Shown one piece after another: positions 25,216 to 33,908 of a stretch of 64,000 bases of DNA; within the stretch, counting starts at the first letter, position 1; the number at the start of each line of letters is the position of its first letter. The DNA comes from Phil1 sp964487565 (GTDB lineage Bacteria > Bacillota > Clostridia > Christensenellales > CAG-138). The DNA lies in NCBI GenBank assembly GCA_964487565.1, contig CAZARN010000007.1, positions 1-64,000 of the forward strand. Direction: 5' to 3'. A program made the translations under genes and the position numbers. Under the pieces are notes generated by a model. The model did no database searches, was not told the origin of the DNA, and worked only from the letters and a program-made list of their open reading frames with translations.

Positions 25216-26391
25216 TTATTTCGTTGTTTTTGTGCCGCTCAAAGCCTTGTCAAGTATCTTTGAATCGTATGCAAAAGTGGAGCCGTTCTTCTGCACCATT
25301 GCTTCGTGCGCATATTCAACGAGCTTATCCACCAGCTGCCTGAAGCTGATCCCCATGGGTTCAAAAAGATAAAACGCGAAGGAACCGGGTATGGTGTTTA
25401 TCTCGCAAACATATTCGCGCCCGGTGTCCCTGTCGATCATATAGTCTACGCGCACCACGCCCTTGCAGGCAAAGGTGCGGAATATGTCGCGTGTATAGCC
25501 TTCGATGCGCCCGGTCATTTCCTTGGATATCGGCGCCGGTATCTTTCTTGACAGGCTGCCCATCCCCTTGCTTGCCGCGCTCTTCGCGCCGCCGGCAAGA
25601 TACTTCTGATCGAATGTCAAAAACTCATCCGCGCTGACGGGCTGCTCGCACATGGATACCGTCGTCTCATCCGCAAAGCCCAGGCAGGCGCAGTTGATCT
25701 CCGTCGGATTCTCAAGCCCGCGTTCGATGAGTATCCTTGAATCGAAAGCAGAAGCGATATCCATCGCCCGATCCAGCGAAGCCCTGTCCTTTGCCTTTGA
25801 TATGCCGATCGACGAACCAAGCTGCGCCGGTTTCACAAAAAGCGGGTAGCCGAGCTTCTCCGCGCGCGCCGCCACGGCGTCCGGATCCCGTTTCCATTCG
25901 TCGCGATAGCACCAGACGCTATCAAGCACCGGTATGCCAATGCTTTTGAACACGGCCTTCATCACGATCTTATCCATGCCCGCGGCGCTCGCCACAACGC
26001 CGCAGCTCGTATACGGGATGTCCGCAAGCTCAAAGAGACCCTGCATCGTTCCGTCCTCGCCGTGGAGCCCGTGGAAGGCGAGCAGCGCGCAGTCAAGCGG
26101 CGAAACAAGCTCAAGCTTGCCAAGCACGCCGCGCTTTGCATAAAGGCCCTTCATGCCGGGCTTCGGCGGAAGCATCACGCGCGTGAGGCCTTTCATTTCC
26201 GGATCAAAATGCTTATAGGTCTCGATCTTTCTCAGGGGTTCGCCGATGAACCATTCCCCCTCGCGGGAAACATACACCGGGAATGCGTTATATTTTGATC
26301 TGTCCGCGTTTTCGAGCACCTGAATGCCCGAAATTATCGAAACGTCATGCTCCGCGGCGCGGCTGCCGAAAAAAACGCCGAGATTTTCCAT
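25216..26391 (-). CDS. ddl: D-alanine--D-alanine ligase
   Basis: ATP-grasp ligase making the D-Ala-D-Ala dipeptide used by the adjacent MurF. Seen in 391 residues: GSRAAEHDVSI near the start, HGLHGEDGTMQG (107-118), an ATP-grasp FVKPAQLGSSIGISKA (185-200), and the metal site CEINTIPGS (329-337). The omega loop contains K263-Y264. The KY pair is typical of dipeptide ligases; Leuconostoc-type D-lactate ligases have KF. So a vancomycin-resistant precursor is not predicted from this gene. Confidence 0.94.
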   Translation of the reverse strand: MENLGVFFGSRAAEHDVSIISGIQVLENADRSKYNAFPVYVSREGEWFIGEPLRKIETYKHFDPEMKGLTRVMLPPKPGMKGLYAKRGVLGKLELVSPLDCALLAFHGLHGEDGTMQGLFELADIPYTSCGVVASAAGMDKIVMKAVFKSIGIPVLDSVWCYRDEWKRDPDAVAARAEKLGYPLFVKPAQLGSSIGISKAKDRASLDRAMDIASAFDSRILIERGLENPTEINCACLGFADETTVSMCEQPVSADEFLTFDQKYLAGGAKSAASKGMGSLSRKIPAPISKEMTGRIEGYTRDIFRTFACKGVVRVDYMIDRDTGREYVCEINTIPGSFAFYLFEPMGISFRQLVDKLVEYAHEAMVQKNGSTFAYDSKILDKALSGTKTTK

Positions 26392-26403
26392 TTTGCCTCC
26401 TGT

Positions 26404-28035
26404 TTACTGCGCGTAATTATCCGGAAGATCGTTTTCAAACAGCACCGTGCATCCCGGCTCCGTGTAACGCTTCAGAAGCTCCGTCGCCTCCGCGAGCGTC
26501 TCCGCCCTGACAATGCAATCCTCCGGGAAGCCGGCTGCGGTTATTCCCTCGCAGATGGGATCGGCGTGTTTCCGGCCTATGATTATTGCTATATCCGCCG
26601 TCTTTGCAATATTCGCGCCGAACTCCCTGTTGAGGGCTTCCTCCTGCGCGCCAAGCTCCACCATACCGGGCGTCACGATGATCTTCCTTCCCCCGAAGGA
26701 GGAAAGCACGCGGAGCGCTTCCGCTGAGCCGAGCGGGTTTGCGTTGAAAGCGTCGTCTATCACCGTGACCGCGCCTTCAATAAGCTGCAGCCTGTGCTCC
26801 ACAGGCTCCGTCACGGCGATGGCCGAGGCGATCGTCTCAAGGCCGATGCCGAGCTTGTATGCAAGCGCCGCTGCGCCCGTCATATTGAGTATGTTGTATT
26901 TGCCCAGCAGCTTCGTGCCGCATTTCACGCTTGCGCCGTCCTGCGCCCTGAGGGTGAAGGTACTGCCCGAAGGTCCTGTTTGTATGTCCTCGGCGCGCAT
27001 ATAAAGGTCTTCGCCCTGCGTTCCGAAAAGATACTTGCCCTCCATCCGGCTTTCGTCATAAAGCCGTCTGCAATTTTCGTCGTCGCCATTGAGGAAGCAG
27101 CAGCCCCCGGGCATTATGCCCGCCAGCAGCTCTCCCTTCGTTTCACGAACGCGGTCAAGCGTGCCGAACGTTTCCAGATGCTGATTCCCCACCGCCGTTA
27201 TTATACCGTATTCCGGATGCACAAGCCTGCAAAGCTCCTTTATGTCGCCCTTGTACCGCGCGCCCATCTCCGCCACAAAAACCTTGTGCGACGGTTCGAG
27301 CGAGGTGCGGACGACGCGGGTCACGCCCATCGGCGTGTTATAGCTGCCAGGCGTTATGAGCGTTTCGTATTTTTGGGAAAGCATCGAGCCAAGGGCATAT
27401 TTCGTGCCCGTTTTGCCGTAGCTTCCCGTTATGCCTATCCTGATAAGGCCTTCATGCTTCGCGAGCTTCTTCTTCGCGTCGTTGAAATACCAACGTTTGA
27501 TGCCTTCCTCCAAAGGATAAAGCACGAGGTATACCGCAAACACGAAAACAGGCAGCAGCGCGCCGGGCGCATAGCGCAGCATATAAGGCGAAAGATAAGT
27601 CCACCAGTCCATGCCGTACTGCCAGGAATACAGCTTCATGAAGAAAAGCGCCGCGAACAGGAACTCCGCAACGAGGAAACGTATCACGCGGCCCGTGTAC
27701 ACGATAGGCTTGACGTGCGGCTTGTTCTGATAGCTGAAATAAAATATCGCGAGAATCGCAATATAAACGAAATCCGCGGCCGAGAAGCATATCCTTGCAA
27801 GCACGCTGTCCGCGCCGCCGAGGAACGGATAGCTCGCGCGCAGTAAAAGCGCCGCGACACCGGAAAACAGATACGGAACCACGTCCGAGGAGATATGCTT
27901 TTTGAGCCATTTGAGATACATCCGTCCCTGATAGCTTTCAAGCTGGAGCATGTGCACGAGCGGCACGGAAGCGGCGGCAACCGTCGCGCCCATGAGCACG
28001 CAAAGGAAGATGTTAAGTATTTCATTGAGCTGCAT
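26404..28035 (-). CDS. murF: Membrane-anchored MurF-type Mur ligase
   Basis: The C-terminal 345 residues are a Mur ligase: ATP loop GITGSYGKTGT (201-211), VAEMGARYKGDI, GNQHLETFG, and DDAFNANPLGS typical of MurF, which adds D-Ala-D-Ala to the UDP-MurNAc-tripeptide. The first 195 residues are unusual for MurF: about five hydrophobic segments (near 5-27, 53-73, 82-102, 117-137, 155-175) should anchor the enzyme in the membrane. It sits between a hydrolase (14-base overlap) and ddl, its substrate supplier. The assignment as MurF over another Mur ligase rests on the DDAFNANP motif and the context. Confidence 0.88.
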   Translation of the reverse strand: MQLNEILNIFLCVLMGATVAAASVPLVHMLQLESYQGRMYLKWLKKHISSDVVPYLFSGVAALLLRASYPFLGGADSVLARICFSAADFVYIAILAIFYFSYQNKPHVKPIVYTGRVIRFLVAEFLFAALFFMKLYSWQYGMDWWTYLSPYMLRYAPGALLPVFVFAVYLVLYPLEEGIKRWYFNDAKKKLAKHEGLIRIGITGSYGKTGTKYALGSMLSQKYETLITPGSYNTPMGVTRVVRTSLEPSHKVFVAEMGARYKGDIKELCRLVHPEYGIITAVGNQHLETFGTLDRVRETKGELLAGIMPGGCCFLNGDDENCRRLYDESRMEGKYLFGTQGEDLYMRAEDIQTGPSGSTFTLRAQDGASVKCGTKLLGKYNILNMTGAAALAYKLGIGLETIASAIAVTEPVEHRLQLIEGAVTVIDDAFNANPLGSAEALRVLSSFGGRKIIVTPGMVELGAQEEALNREFGANIAKTADIAIIIGRKHADPICEGITAAGFPEDCIVRAETLAEATELLKRYTEPGCTVLFENDLPDNYAQ

Positions 28036-28810
28036 TCTTCACAGCCTCCCCATTTTTGAAATAAGCCCTCATGACGGCCGAGAATTGAGAATACTTATCC
28101 GCGTATGAAAAATGGCCTGCCCCTTCGAGCACCGCAAGCCCCGAGCGCTTGATCCGCTTCTCCATGAGCTTTGCCATCCACATTGGCGTCGCCTCATCCC
28201 TGTCGCCCCATACGAGCAGCGTGTCGTTTTGTATTTCATCGAGTTTCTGCGTCAGATCAAGGTTCACCACGTTGACCATCGTCTTGCGCATAACGTCGCT
28301 TTTGAGCGCGCGATAATCCGCGCTGCCTGCGTCCTTTTGCCTTTTGCCCAAACCGAACATCCCGTTGAAAAGCTTTATCCCGGCAAGCTTTTTGCCGAGC
28401 TTGTATGAAAATGTTTTAAGATAATACTTTATGCCGCGCTTCGGGCGGACGCCCGCCGCGTCCACGAGAACGAGCCTGTTGAAAAGCGCGGGTTCCGCCG
28501 ATGCCAGCATGATCACGACCCGTCCGCCGAACGAATGGCATATCACGTCGCAGCCCTCAAGTTTCTGGACGCGCATGAACTCCCGCGTCACATCGGCATA
28601 TTCGCGCACGCCCCACGGCTCGCGCGGTTCGTCGCTGCGCCCGAAACCCGGAAAATCCATGCACACCGTTTCATATCCGAGCGTCCTCATGCAGCGCGCG
28701 ATGGGCGCGACAGCCTCCGCGGAAGCTCCCCATCCGTGCAATATCAGCACGGCGGGACCGCTCCCTTCCCTCTCGTATTCAATTCCGGTGCCGTTTATAA
28801 CCTCGCGCAC
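28022..28810 (-). CDS. Alpha/beta hydrolase in the cell-wall operon
   Basis: A 262-residue alpha/beta hydrolase-fold protein without a signal peptide. Oxyanion block LHGWG (24-28), nucleophile S93 in CHSFGG, acid D205 in WGDRDEATP, and H233 in GAGHFS form a complete triad. The nucleophile elbow is H-S-F-G, with no first Gly. The substrate is unknown. It lies between glmU and murF and overlaps murF, suggesting a wall-linked role, but the sequence does not show what it cleaves. Confidence 0.85.
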   Translation of the reverse strand: MREVINGTGIEYEREGSGPAVLILHGWGASAEAVAPIARCMRTLGYETVCMDFPGFGRSDEPREPWGVREYADVTREFMRVQKLEGCDVICHSFGGRVVIMLASAEPALFNRLVLVDAAGVRPKRGIKYYLKTFSYKLGKKLAGIKLFNGMFGLGKRQKDAGSADYRALKSDVMRKTMVNVVNLDLTQKLDEIQNDTLLVWGDRDEATPMWMAKLMEKRIKRSGLAVLEGAGHFSYADKYSQFSAVMRAYFKNGEAVKNAAQ

Positions 28811-28820
28811 TGAAAAGTCC

Positions 28821-30089
28821 TCATTCCTTTGTTTTCATCGCCCTGAAACGGGCGACATAGCCTTCCTTGTTCTCCTGTCGCGCGCGCGCAAACGCCATCG
28901 CGCCCGCGGGAACATCGCGGCTGATCGTGGAACCTGCGGCGGTATATGCGTCGTCGCCCACGCTGACAGGCGCAATAAGATTTGTTTGGCAGCCGAGAAA
29001 AACATCGTTGCCGACGGTGGTGCGATGCTTCCTGAATCCATCGTAATTTGAGAATACGCACCCGCAGCCAACGTTCACCCGCTCGCCCACATCCGCATCC
29101 CCGACGTATGAAAGGTGCGGAAGCTTTGTGCCGCGGCCGATGACGGAGTTCTTGACCTCCATGAAATCCCCGATCTTCACCTCATCGCCTATAACAGTGC
29201 CGGGGCGCAGATTCACAAACGGGCCTGCCTTCACGCCGCGGCCGAGCTTCGCGCCGTCGGCGACGACGTATTGCAGCTCGCACCCGTCGCCCACAGTCGT
29301 ATCGTTGAGGGAGCAGCCTGTCTTTATCACGCAGTCATCGCCCACACGGGTCTGCCCCGTCAGTATGACATTCGGCCAAAGCACGCTGTCCTGACCGACG
29401 CTTACGCCCGCGTCAACATGCACGCCCGAAGGATCCTTGACAGTCACACCGTTTTTCATAAGCTCCGTCACAAGACGGGCGTTCATCAGATACTCGCAGG
29501 TGCAAAGCGTCGTCCTGTCCACGGCCGCGACGCACAGCATCTGATCGATGAGAAGCTCGCGCACGTTCATCCCGCGGTTCATGAGCGCTTCCGCACATTC
29601 GGCGATGGTGGCCGTGTCCGCCGTATTTTCAAGCGCCTCGTCGAGCGCCCAGTCCATGAAGCACCATGCGCCGGCGCTGCGCATCTTTTCGGATTCCTCA
29701 TCGCTCCACACGAGCGATGCCGCGCCGTTCTGCTCCGCGGCGGCAATTATCGCCTCCAGATACTCCGTTTCGATGAGGGGAATGTTTGCGTATATAACGA
29801 GCACGGGCCCGTGCGCGCTCCCCGTCCTTTCAAGCGCGCGGCGCAGCGCCTGCACCTCGCCTTCCGGTTTCTCCTGTATAGCATAATCGGCTTCGTCGCC
29901 GAGTGTTTTCTCAATTTCACATCCCGGGCCCTGCACGACCACGGGTTTGTTCTGCGCACACGGCGCAGCGTTGCGCACCGCCCATGCGGCAAGGCTCCTT
30001 CCGCACACCTCCATGAGGGCGGAAGGCTTTTTCGTATTCATTCTCGTGCCGCGCCCGGCGGCAAGTATAACGGCAAAATCAGCTTTCAT
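28821..30089 (-). CDS. glmU: GlmU-like protein: intact acetyltransferase half, degenerate uridyltransferase half
   Basis: Typical GlmU acetylates GlcN-1-P and then adds UMP to give UDP-GlcNAc. The C-terminal half (about 225-422) is a left-handed beta helix with the catalytic HLSYVGD and NYDG motifs, so acetyl transfer looks intact. The N-terminal half keeps LAAGRGTRM but has S23 where E. coli has K25, N102 (YANIPL) where E. coli has D105 (YGDVPL), and no GTGHA motif. At 422 residues it is shorter than the usual 450-460. The ATG at 30089 is used because GGAGG lies five bases upstream; the GTG at 30101 overlaps that site. Confidence 0.85.
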   Translation of the reverse strand: MKADFAVILAAGRGTRMNTKKPSALMEVCGRSLAAWAVRNAAPCAQNKPVVVQGPGCEIEKTLGDEADYAIQEKPEGEVQALRRALERTGSAHGPVLVIYANIPLIETEYLEAIIAAAEQNGAASLVWSDEESEKMRSAGAWCFMDWALDEALENTADTATIAECAEALMNRGMNVRELLIDQMLCVAAVDRTTLCTCEYLMNARLVTELMKNGVTVKDPSGVHVDAGVSVGQDSVLWPNVILTGQTRVGDDCVIKTGCSLNDTTVGDGCELQYVVADGAKLGRGVKAGPFVNLRPGTVIGDEVKIGDFMEVKNSVIGRGTKLPHLSYVGDADVGERVNVGCGCVFSNYDGFRKHRTTVGNDVFLGCQTNLIAPVSVGDDAYTAAGSTISRDVPAGAMAFARARQENKEGYVARFRAMKTKE

Positions 30090-30110
30090 ATATTCCTCCA
30101 CATATGCAGT

Positions 30111-30139
30111 ATTTTATGTTTGGCGGCAAAGCGTGTCAA
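30111..30139 (-). promoter_or_regulatory. Promoter of the glmU operon
   Basis: Minus strand: consensus -35 TTGACA (30134-30139), 17-base spacer, -10 TAAAAT (30111-30116), then about 15 bases to the GGAGG of glmU. This is the strongest-looking promoter in the window and should drive glmU, the hydrolase, murF, ddl and icd. Confidence 0.82.
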
Positions 30140-30202
30140 GTCGATGAGGGATTGCATACAGGTATATTTACAAAAAGTACCCATATGACACAGAAACTTA
30201 AT

Positions 30203-30231
30203 TTGCATGATAGTGCATTTAACGGTATAAT
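30203..30231 (+). promoter_or_regulatory. Promoter of the 30276 membrane-protein gene
   Basis: Plus strand: -35 TTGCAT (30203-30208), 17-base spacer, -10 TATAAT (30226-30231). It is divergent from the glmU promoter, with 63 bases between the two -35 boxes. Confidence 0.75.
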
Positions 30232-30275
30232 GTCATGAAAACCAGGCTTTAACAAGTATATTTGCGGAGGATACC

Positions 30276-31646
30276 TTGTTCAGTATATACTCTCTTATTA
30301 TGTTTGCAATAATTGCGGCGCTTGGCGTGATACTTTGCGTGCGCGCCGTGCGAAGAGGCGACGGCGCCTTCCGCGCGCTTTATATCACGCTGTTCGTCCT
30401 TTCGCTTTACGCGGCGTTCCTCATCAAACTCAACGTCACACAGCCCTCCGTCAGCGTGTTCTTACCGTTCTATAAGCTCTTTGATCTCAACCAGTACGGT
30501 TATGCCTCCGTTCTTCGCGATCTGCTCTCATACGCCGTACCGTTTGTGATTGCAGGATTTCTGCTTATACCGGCGTTTCCCCAGGCGGGACTTGTCGCGG
30601 CGTTTTTCTCCGGCATGGCTTCCGCGCTGATCTTCAACATATATCCTCTATTCAACGAGATGCCCTTTGTTACCGACGAGTATATTTGCGCCGGTCTCGG
30701 GCTTGCGCTCGGCGCCTCGCTGTATTCCATCCTTGCGGGCCTTTTCAAGAAAAAGCTCCCCCTTGCCCAGCTTCGCCTGCCCGTGCCCCTGCACAGCAGG
30801 AGCCGCAACTCCCTCATATATTTCGTTGTTGTGTATCTCGGCATTGCGCTTGTGATGGTTTTCGATTACGGCGAACCATACGCGCCCATACAGTTCTTCG
30901 ACAGCGAAACCGACCTTCCCGAAAGCATAACCCTTGACTGTGAGCTTGGAACGGACGCCGCAAAGGCAAACATTTACATTCCGTCCAACGTCCCGGCTTC
31001 CGACAAGGCCGCTTCTCTCGTGGACGCGCTCGGCATTGCAAACGACGCAGTATACTCGGACGGCACCTATACCTCATCGGACGACGACCAGAAGCTCACC
31101 GTGACCGACAGCGGAAGCTGGGTGTATGAATTCACCGGCGCCGTTTCGGGCGACGCCCCGACGGAGGCCGACGCCACAGCCGCTGTGTTCCGTTTCTTCG
31201 ACGAGCACGATCTTATCACGGTCGATCTTTACGAAGTGACAGACATGGTCGCCCACAACAGCGAAGCCGGTCTCACCGACGGATACGACGTGTATCTTTC
31301 CACCTCAGTCAACGGCATGCCTCTCGTCGGCTCGTCGACGCTTGTCGTCAGCGTGCGCGGCGGCGACACGATAACAAAAATACGCCGGTATGACTGCGAT
31401 GTGCTGCCAAGCACCATTATAAACATAATCTCCCCGGAGAAAGCATATGAAAAGATCGCCGCAGGCGATTGCGCGTATACGCTTTTTGCCCCGGCAAAAA
31501 GCGCGGGCATAAAGAGCTGCCGCATCATTTATATGGCCAACAGCTCCCAGGGCTACTACCTGCCCGTTTGGATGTTTTCCTGCACCGCTGAGTTTGAGGA
31601 CGGCACGACCGGTGATTTTGACATTTATGTTGAGGCGAAAAAGTAA
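30276..31646 (+). CDS. Polytopic membrane protein with a large outer domain, function unknown
   Basis: A 456-residue protein starting at TTG (GGAGG five bases upstream). The first 200 residues hold about six hydrophobic segments. The spacing of FLPFYKLF and the following helices loosely recalls VanZ-like domains, but this is by eye only. A charged KKKLPLAQLR loop precedes the last helix. Residues about 205-456 are hydrophilic, Asp-rich and probably extracellular; the end (YYLPVWMFSCTAEFEDG) resembles PepSY/YycI-type beta folds. It is convergent with sir2, with only three bases between the stops and no terminator visible. Confidence 0.75.
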   Translation: MFSIYSLIMFAIIAALGVILCVRAVRRGDGAFRALYITLFVLSLYAAFLIKLNVTQPSVSVFLPFYKLFDLNQYGYASVLRDLLSYAVPFVIAGFLLIPAFPQAGLVAAFFSGMASALIFNIYPLFNEMPFVTDEYICAGLGLALGASLYSILAGLFKKKLPLAQLRLPVPLHSRSRNSLIYFVVVYLGIALVMVFDYGEPYAPIQFFDSETDLPESITLDCELGTDAAKANIYIPSNVPASDKAASLVDALGIANDAVYSDGTYTSSDDDQKLTVTDSGSWVYEFTGAVSGDAPTEADATAAVFRFFDEHDLITVDLYEVTDMVAHNSEAGLTDGYDVYLSTSVNGMPLVGSSTLVVSVRGGDTITKIRRYDCDVLPSTIINIISPEKAYEKIAAGDCAYTLFAPAKSAGIKSCRIIYMANSSQGYYLPVWMFSCTAEFEDGTTGDFDIYVEAKK

Positions 31647-31649
31647 ACC

Positions 31650-32381
31650 TCACTTTATCGCAACAGCCTCTCCCAAAATACGCCCTATCGGCTCATGGAT
31701 CACAAGATCCGCGCGGCTGTCATAGGGCGTTTCGCTTTTATTTATCAGCACGAGCCTGTTCCCGTTATAATAATCGATCAGCCCCGCCGCAGGATACACG
31801 GCAAGCGACGTCCCGCCGACGATTAACATATCGGCCGCGGCAATGCTCTTCACGGCGCCGTTTATCGTCTTCTCGTCAAGCGTTTCCTCATACAGCACGA
31901 CGTCCGGTTTGATCACGCCGCCGCAATCGCAATGAGGCACGCCCTTTGTTCTCTTCACATACTCGGCGTCATATGCCTTGCCGCAGCGCATGCAGTGATT
32001 GCGGTATATGCTGCCGTGCAGCTCATACACGCGCCTGCTGCCCGCGGCCTGATGCAGCCCGTCGATGTTCTGCGTGACAACCGCCGTCAGCTTTGCGTCG
32101 CGTTCAAGCTGCGCAAGCGCCAGATGAGCGGCATTCGGCTTGACGTCCGTCACAAGCAGCGCCGACCTGTAATACTCATAAAACCTTTCCGTGCGCTCCA
32201 TGAAAAACGAATGCGAAAGCAGTACCTCCGGCGGCTCGCCGAATTTTCTTATCGCGTCGAAATGGCCGTTCTCGCTCCTGAAATCCGGAATTCCGCTTTC
32301 CGTTGAAACCCCCGCCCCACCGAAGAACACGATCCTTTGGGATGAGGCCATCATTTTTTTCAGCTCTTCGATTCCGCTCAT
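31650..32381 (-). CDS. Sir2-family NAD-dependent protein deacetylase
   Basis: Sirtuin that removes acyl groups from lysine with NAD+. The 243-residue product shows GGAGVSTESGIPDFRS (NAD site), TQNIDGLHQ, the catalytic His in ELHGS, a zinc site CMRC...CDC, and GGTSLAVYPA. The open frame runs back to 32567, past the neighbouring promoter. The ATG at 32381 has GGAGG eight bases upstream and begins the normal MSGIEELKKM terminus. It diverges from an aspartate aminotransferase gene across a 16-base palindrome. Confidence 0.92.
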   Translation of the reverse strand: MSGIEELKKMMASSQRIVFFGGAGVSTESGIPDFRSENGHFDAIRKFGEPPEVLLSHSFFMERTERFYEYYRSALLVTDVKPNAAHLALAQLERDAKLTAVVTQNIDGLHQAAGSRRVYELHGSIYRNHCMRCGKAYDAEYVKRTKGVPHCDCGGVIKPDVVLYEETLDEKTINGAVKSIAAADMLIVGGTSLAVYPAAGLIDYYNGNRLVLINKSETPYDSRADLVIHEPIGRILGEAVAIK

Positions 32382-32452
32382 TGTCTCCGCCTCCATATCT
32401 GTCATCATATCGTAACACCCGAACGGCGGGATTGTAAACGCAAAACGCAAAA

Positions 32453-32468
32453 TGCAGGAATTCCTGCA
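32453..32468. promoter_or_regulatory. Perfect 16-base palindrome, possible operator
   Basis: TGCAGGAATTCCTGCA reads the same on both strands. It lies in the divergent gap between sir2 and the aminotransferase, eight bases upstream of the aminotransferase -35. A dimeric regulator could act on both genes. No regulator gene is adjacent. Confidence 0.5.
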
Positions 32469-32475
32469 CGGCCGG

Positions 32476-32504
32476 TTTACTTTTGCATTTTCCAGGTATA
32501 TACT
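32476..32504 (+). promoter_or_regulatory. Probable promoter of the aminotransferase gene
   Basis: Plus strand: -35 TTTACT (32476-32481), 17-base spacer, -10 TATACT (32499-32504). Both boxes are four or five of six matches. The leader would include CGGAGG before the ATG at 32540. Confidence 0.5.
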
Positions 32505-32539
32505 GATATCATCATTAAGAATGATTCCGGAGGTTTTCA

Positions 32540-33808
32540 ATGAAACGCTTATCCGAGATGACGGCATCAGAACTTTCGGCTTTCAGGGCTGAAACGAGTG
32601 AAGCTTATGACAACTGCTGCAAGAAGGGGCTAAAGCTTGACATGTCCCGCGGAAAACCCTCCAAAGCACAGCTTGATCTGTCCGCGCCCATCCTTTCCAT
32701 GCCGGGCGACGCCGGCGCGATATGCGACAATATCGACGCGCGCAACTACGGCACAATTGACGGTCTCCCGTCCTGCCGGGCAATGTTCGCCGATATCCTC
32801 GGGATAAAAACAGGTGAAGTATTCGCTGCCGGAAGCTCCAGCCTGACATTGATGTATGACACGATCGCAAAAGCGTACACGCATGGACTTTTGCATTCCG
32901 AAACGCCCTGGGCGCGCCTTGAGAAGGTCAAATTCCTCTGCCCCGTGCCCGGTTACGACAGGCATTTCACGATCTGCAAGAGCTTCGGCATGGAGATGAT
33001 ACCCGTGCCCATGAACGACGAAGGTCCGGATATGGATGCGGTCGAAGCGCTCGTTGCAGATCCGGCTGTCAAGGGTATCTGGTGCGTGCCGAAATACTCA
33101 AATCCTTCCGGCATAATTTACAGCGAGCGGACTGTCGAACGCCTTGCCGGCCTTGCGCCCGCGGCGCCCGATTTCACCATAATGTGGGATAATGCGTATT
33201 GCATCCATGAATTTGACGGCGAGTTCGTTCCCTTCCCCGATATCCTGAGTCTCTCCGAAAAGGCCGGCAATCCCGATATGGTGTTTGAATTTGCCTCCAC
33301 CTCAAAGATAACGTTCCCCGGCGCCGGCGTTGCCTGCTTCGCGTGCAGCGGCGCGAACATGGCCTATATGAAAAAGCTCCTCAACGCCCAGGTGATAAGC
33401 TATGACAAGCTCAATCAGCTCCGTCATGTGATGTTTCTCAAAAACCGCGAGGGCGCGCTTGAACATATGAAGAAGCACGCCGCCATACTCAGGCCCAAGT
33501 TTGACATCGTATGCTCCGTGCTCGATCGCGAGATCGCGCCGCTCGGCGTCGCTTCCTGGCACCGGCCAAAGGGCGGATACTTTGTCAGTCTTGACGTGAT
33601 GGACGGCTGCGCGAAGCGCGTGCACCAGCTCATGAAGGACGCAGGCGTCATCATGACCGGCCCCGGCGCGACTTATCCCGGCGGCGTCGACCCGAACGAC
33701 CGCAACCTTCGCATTGCGCCGAGCTTCCCGCCTGAAGCGGAGCTTGAACAGGCGATGGAGGTGCTTGCGGTCTGCATCAAGCTTGCCGCGGCGGAAAAAC
33801 TCGCCTGA
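32540..33808 (+). CDS. Aspartate aminotransferase, Asp_aminotransf (PF12897-like) family
   Basis: PLP enzyme of fold type I, 422 residues. The opening LDMSRGKPSKAQLDLS and NYGTIDGLPSCRAMFADI are typical of the divergent aspartate aminotransferase family described in Corynebacterium. PLP contacts are visible: the AGSSSLT phosphate loop, NPSG, DNAY, and the Schiff-base lysine in STSKITFPGAG. The C-terminal RIAPSFP carries the substrate arginine. GGAGG precedes the ATG. Aspartate/glutamate exchange is the likely reaction; substrate range cannot be read from sequence. Confidence 0.9.
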   Translation: MKRLSEMTASELSAFRAETSEAYDNCCKKGLKLDMSRGKPSKAQLDLSAPILSMPGDAGAICDNIDARNYGTIDGLPSCRAMFADILGIKTGEVFAAGSSSLTLMYDTIAKAYTHGLLHSETPWARLEKVKFLCPVPGYDRHFTICKSFGMEMIPVPMNDEGPDMDAVEALVADPAVKGIWCVPKYSNPSGIIYSERTVERLAGLAPAAPDFTIMWDNAYCIHEFDGEFVPFPDILSLSEKAGNPDMVFEFASTSKITFPGAGVACFACSGANMAYMKKLLNAQVISYDKLNQLRHVMFLKNREGALEHMKKHAAILRPKFDIVCSVLDREIAPLGVASWHRPKGGYFVSLDVMDGCAKRVHQLMKDAGVIMTGPGATYPGGVDPNDRNLRIAPSFPPEAELEQAMEVLAVCIKLAAAEKLA

Positions 33809-33828
33809 AAAAGCATCGGTATCACAAC

Positions 33829-33861
33829 GGACGGAACGCCTTCGCGCGCTCCGTCCTTTTT
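33829..33861 (+). terminator. Intrinsic terminator after the aminotransferase
   Basis: GGACGGA (33829-33835) pairs with TCCGTCC (33850-33856), followed by five T. It starts 20 bases after the stop and separates this gene from htrA. Confidence 0.85.
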
Positions 33862-33908
33862 GTCATAATAAGTACAAAATATCGCTCAAATTTGCCTCAG
33901 TTCGGTTA

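Noticed and set aside
25972..26030. Ddl as a D-Ala-D-Lac ligase (vancomycin resistance)
   Set aside because: The omega loop has K263-Y264, the pattern of D-Ala-D-Ala ligases, and no VanX or VanH-like gene is nearby.
32382..32567. Longer N-terminus for the Sir2 protein
   Set aside because: The extension would run through the divergent promoter and palindrome and into the aminotransferase gene; a GGAGG site supports the ATG at 32381.
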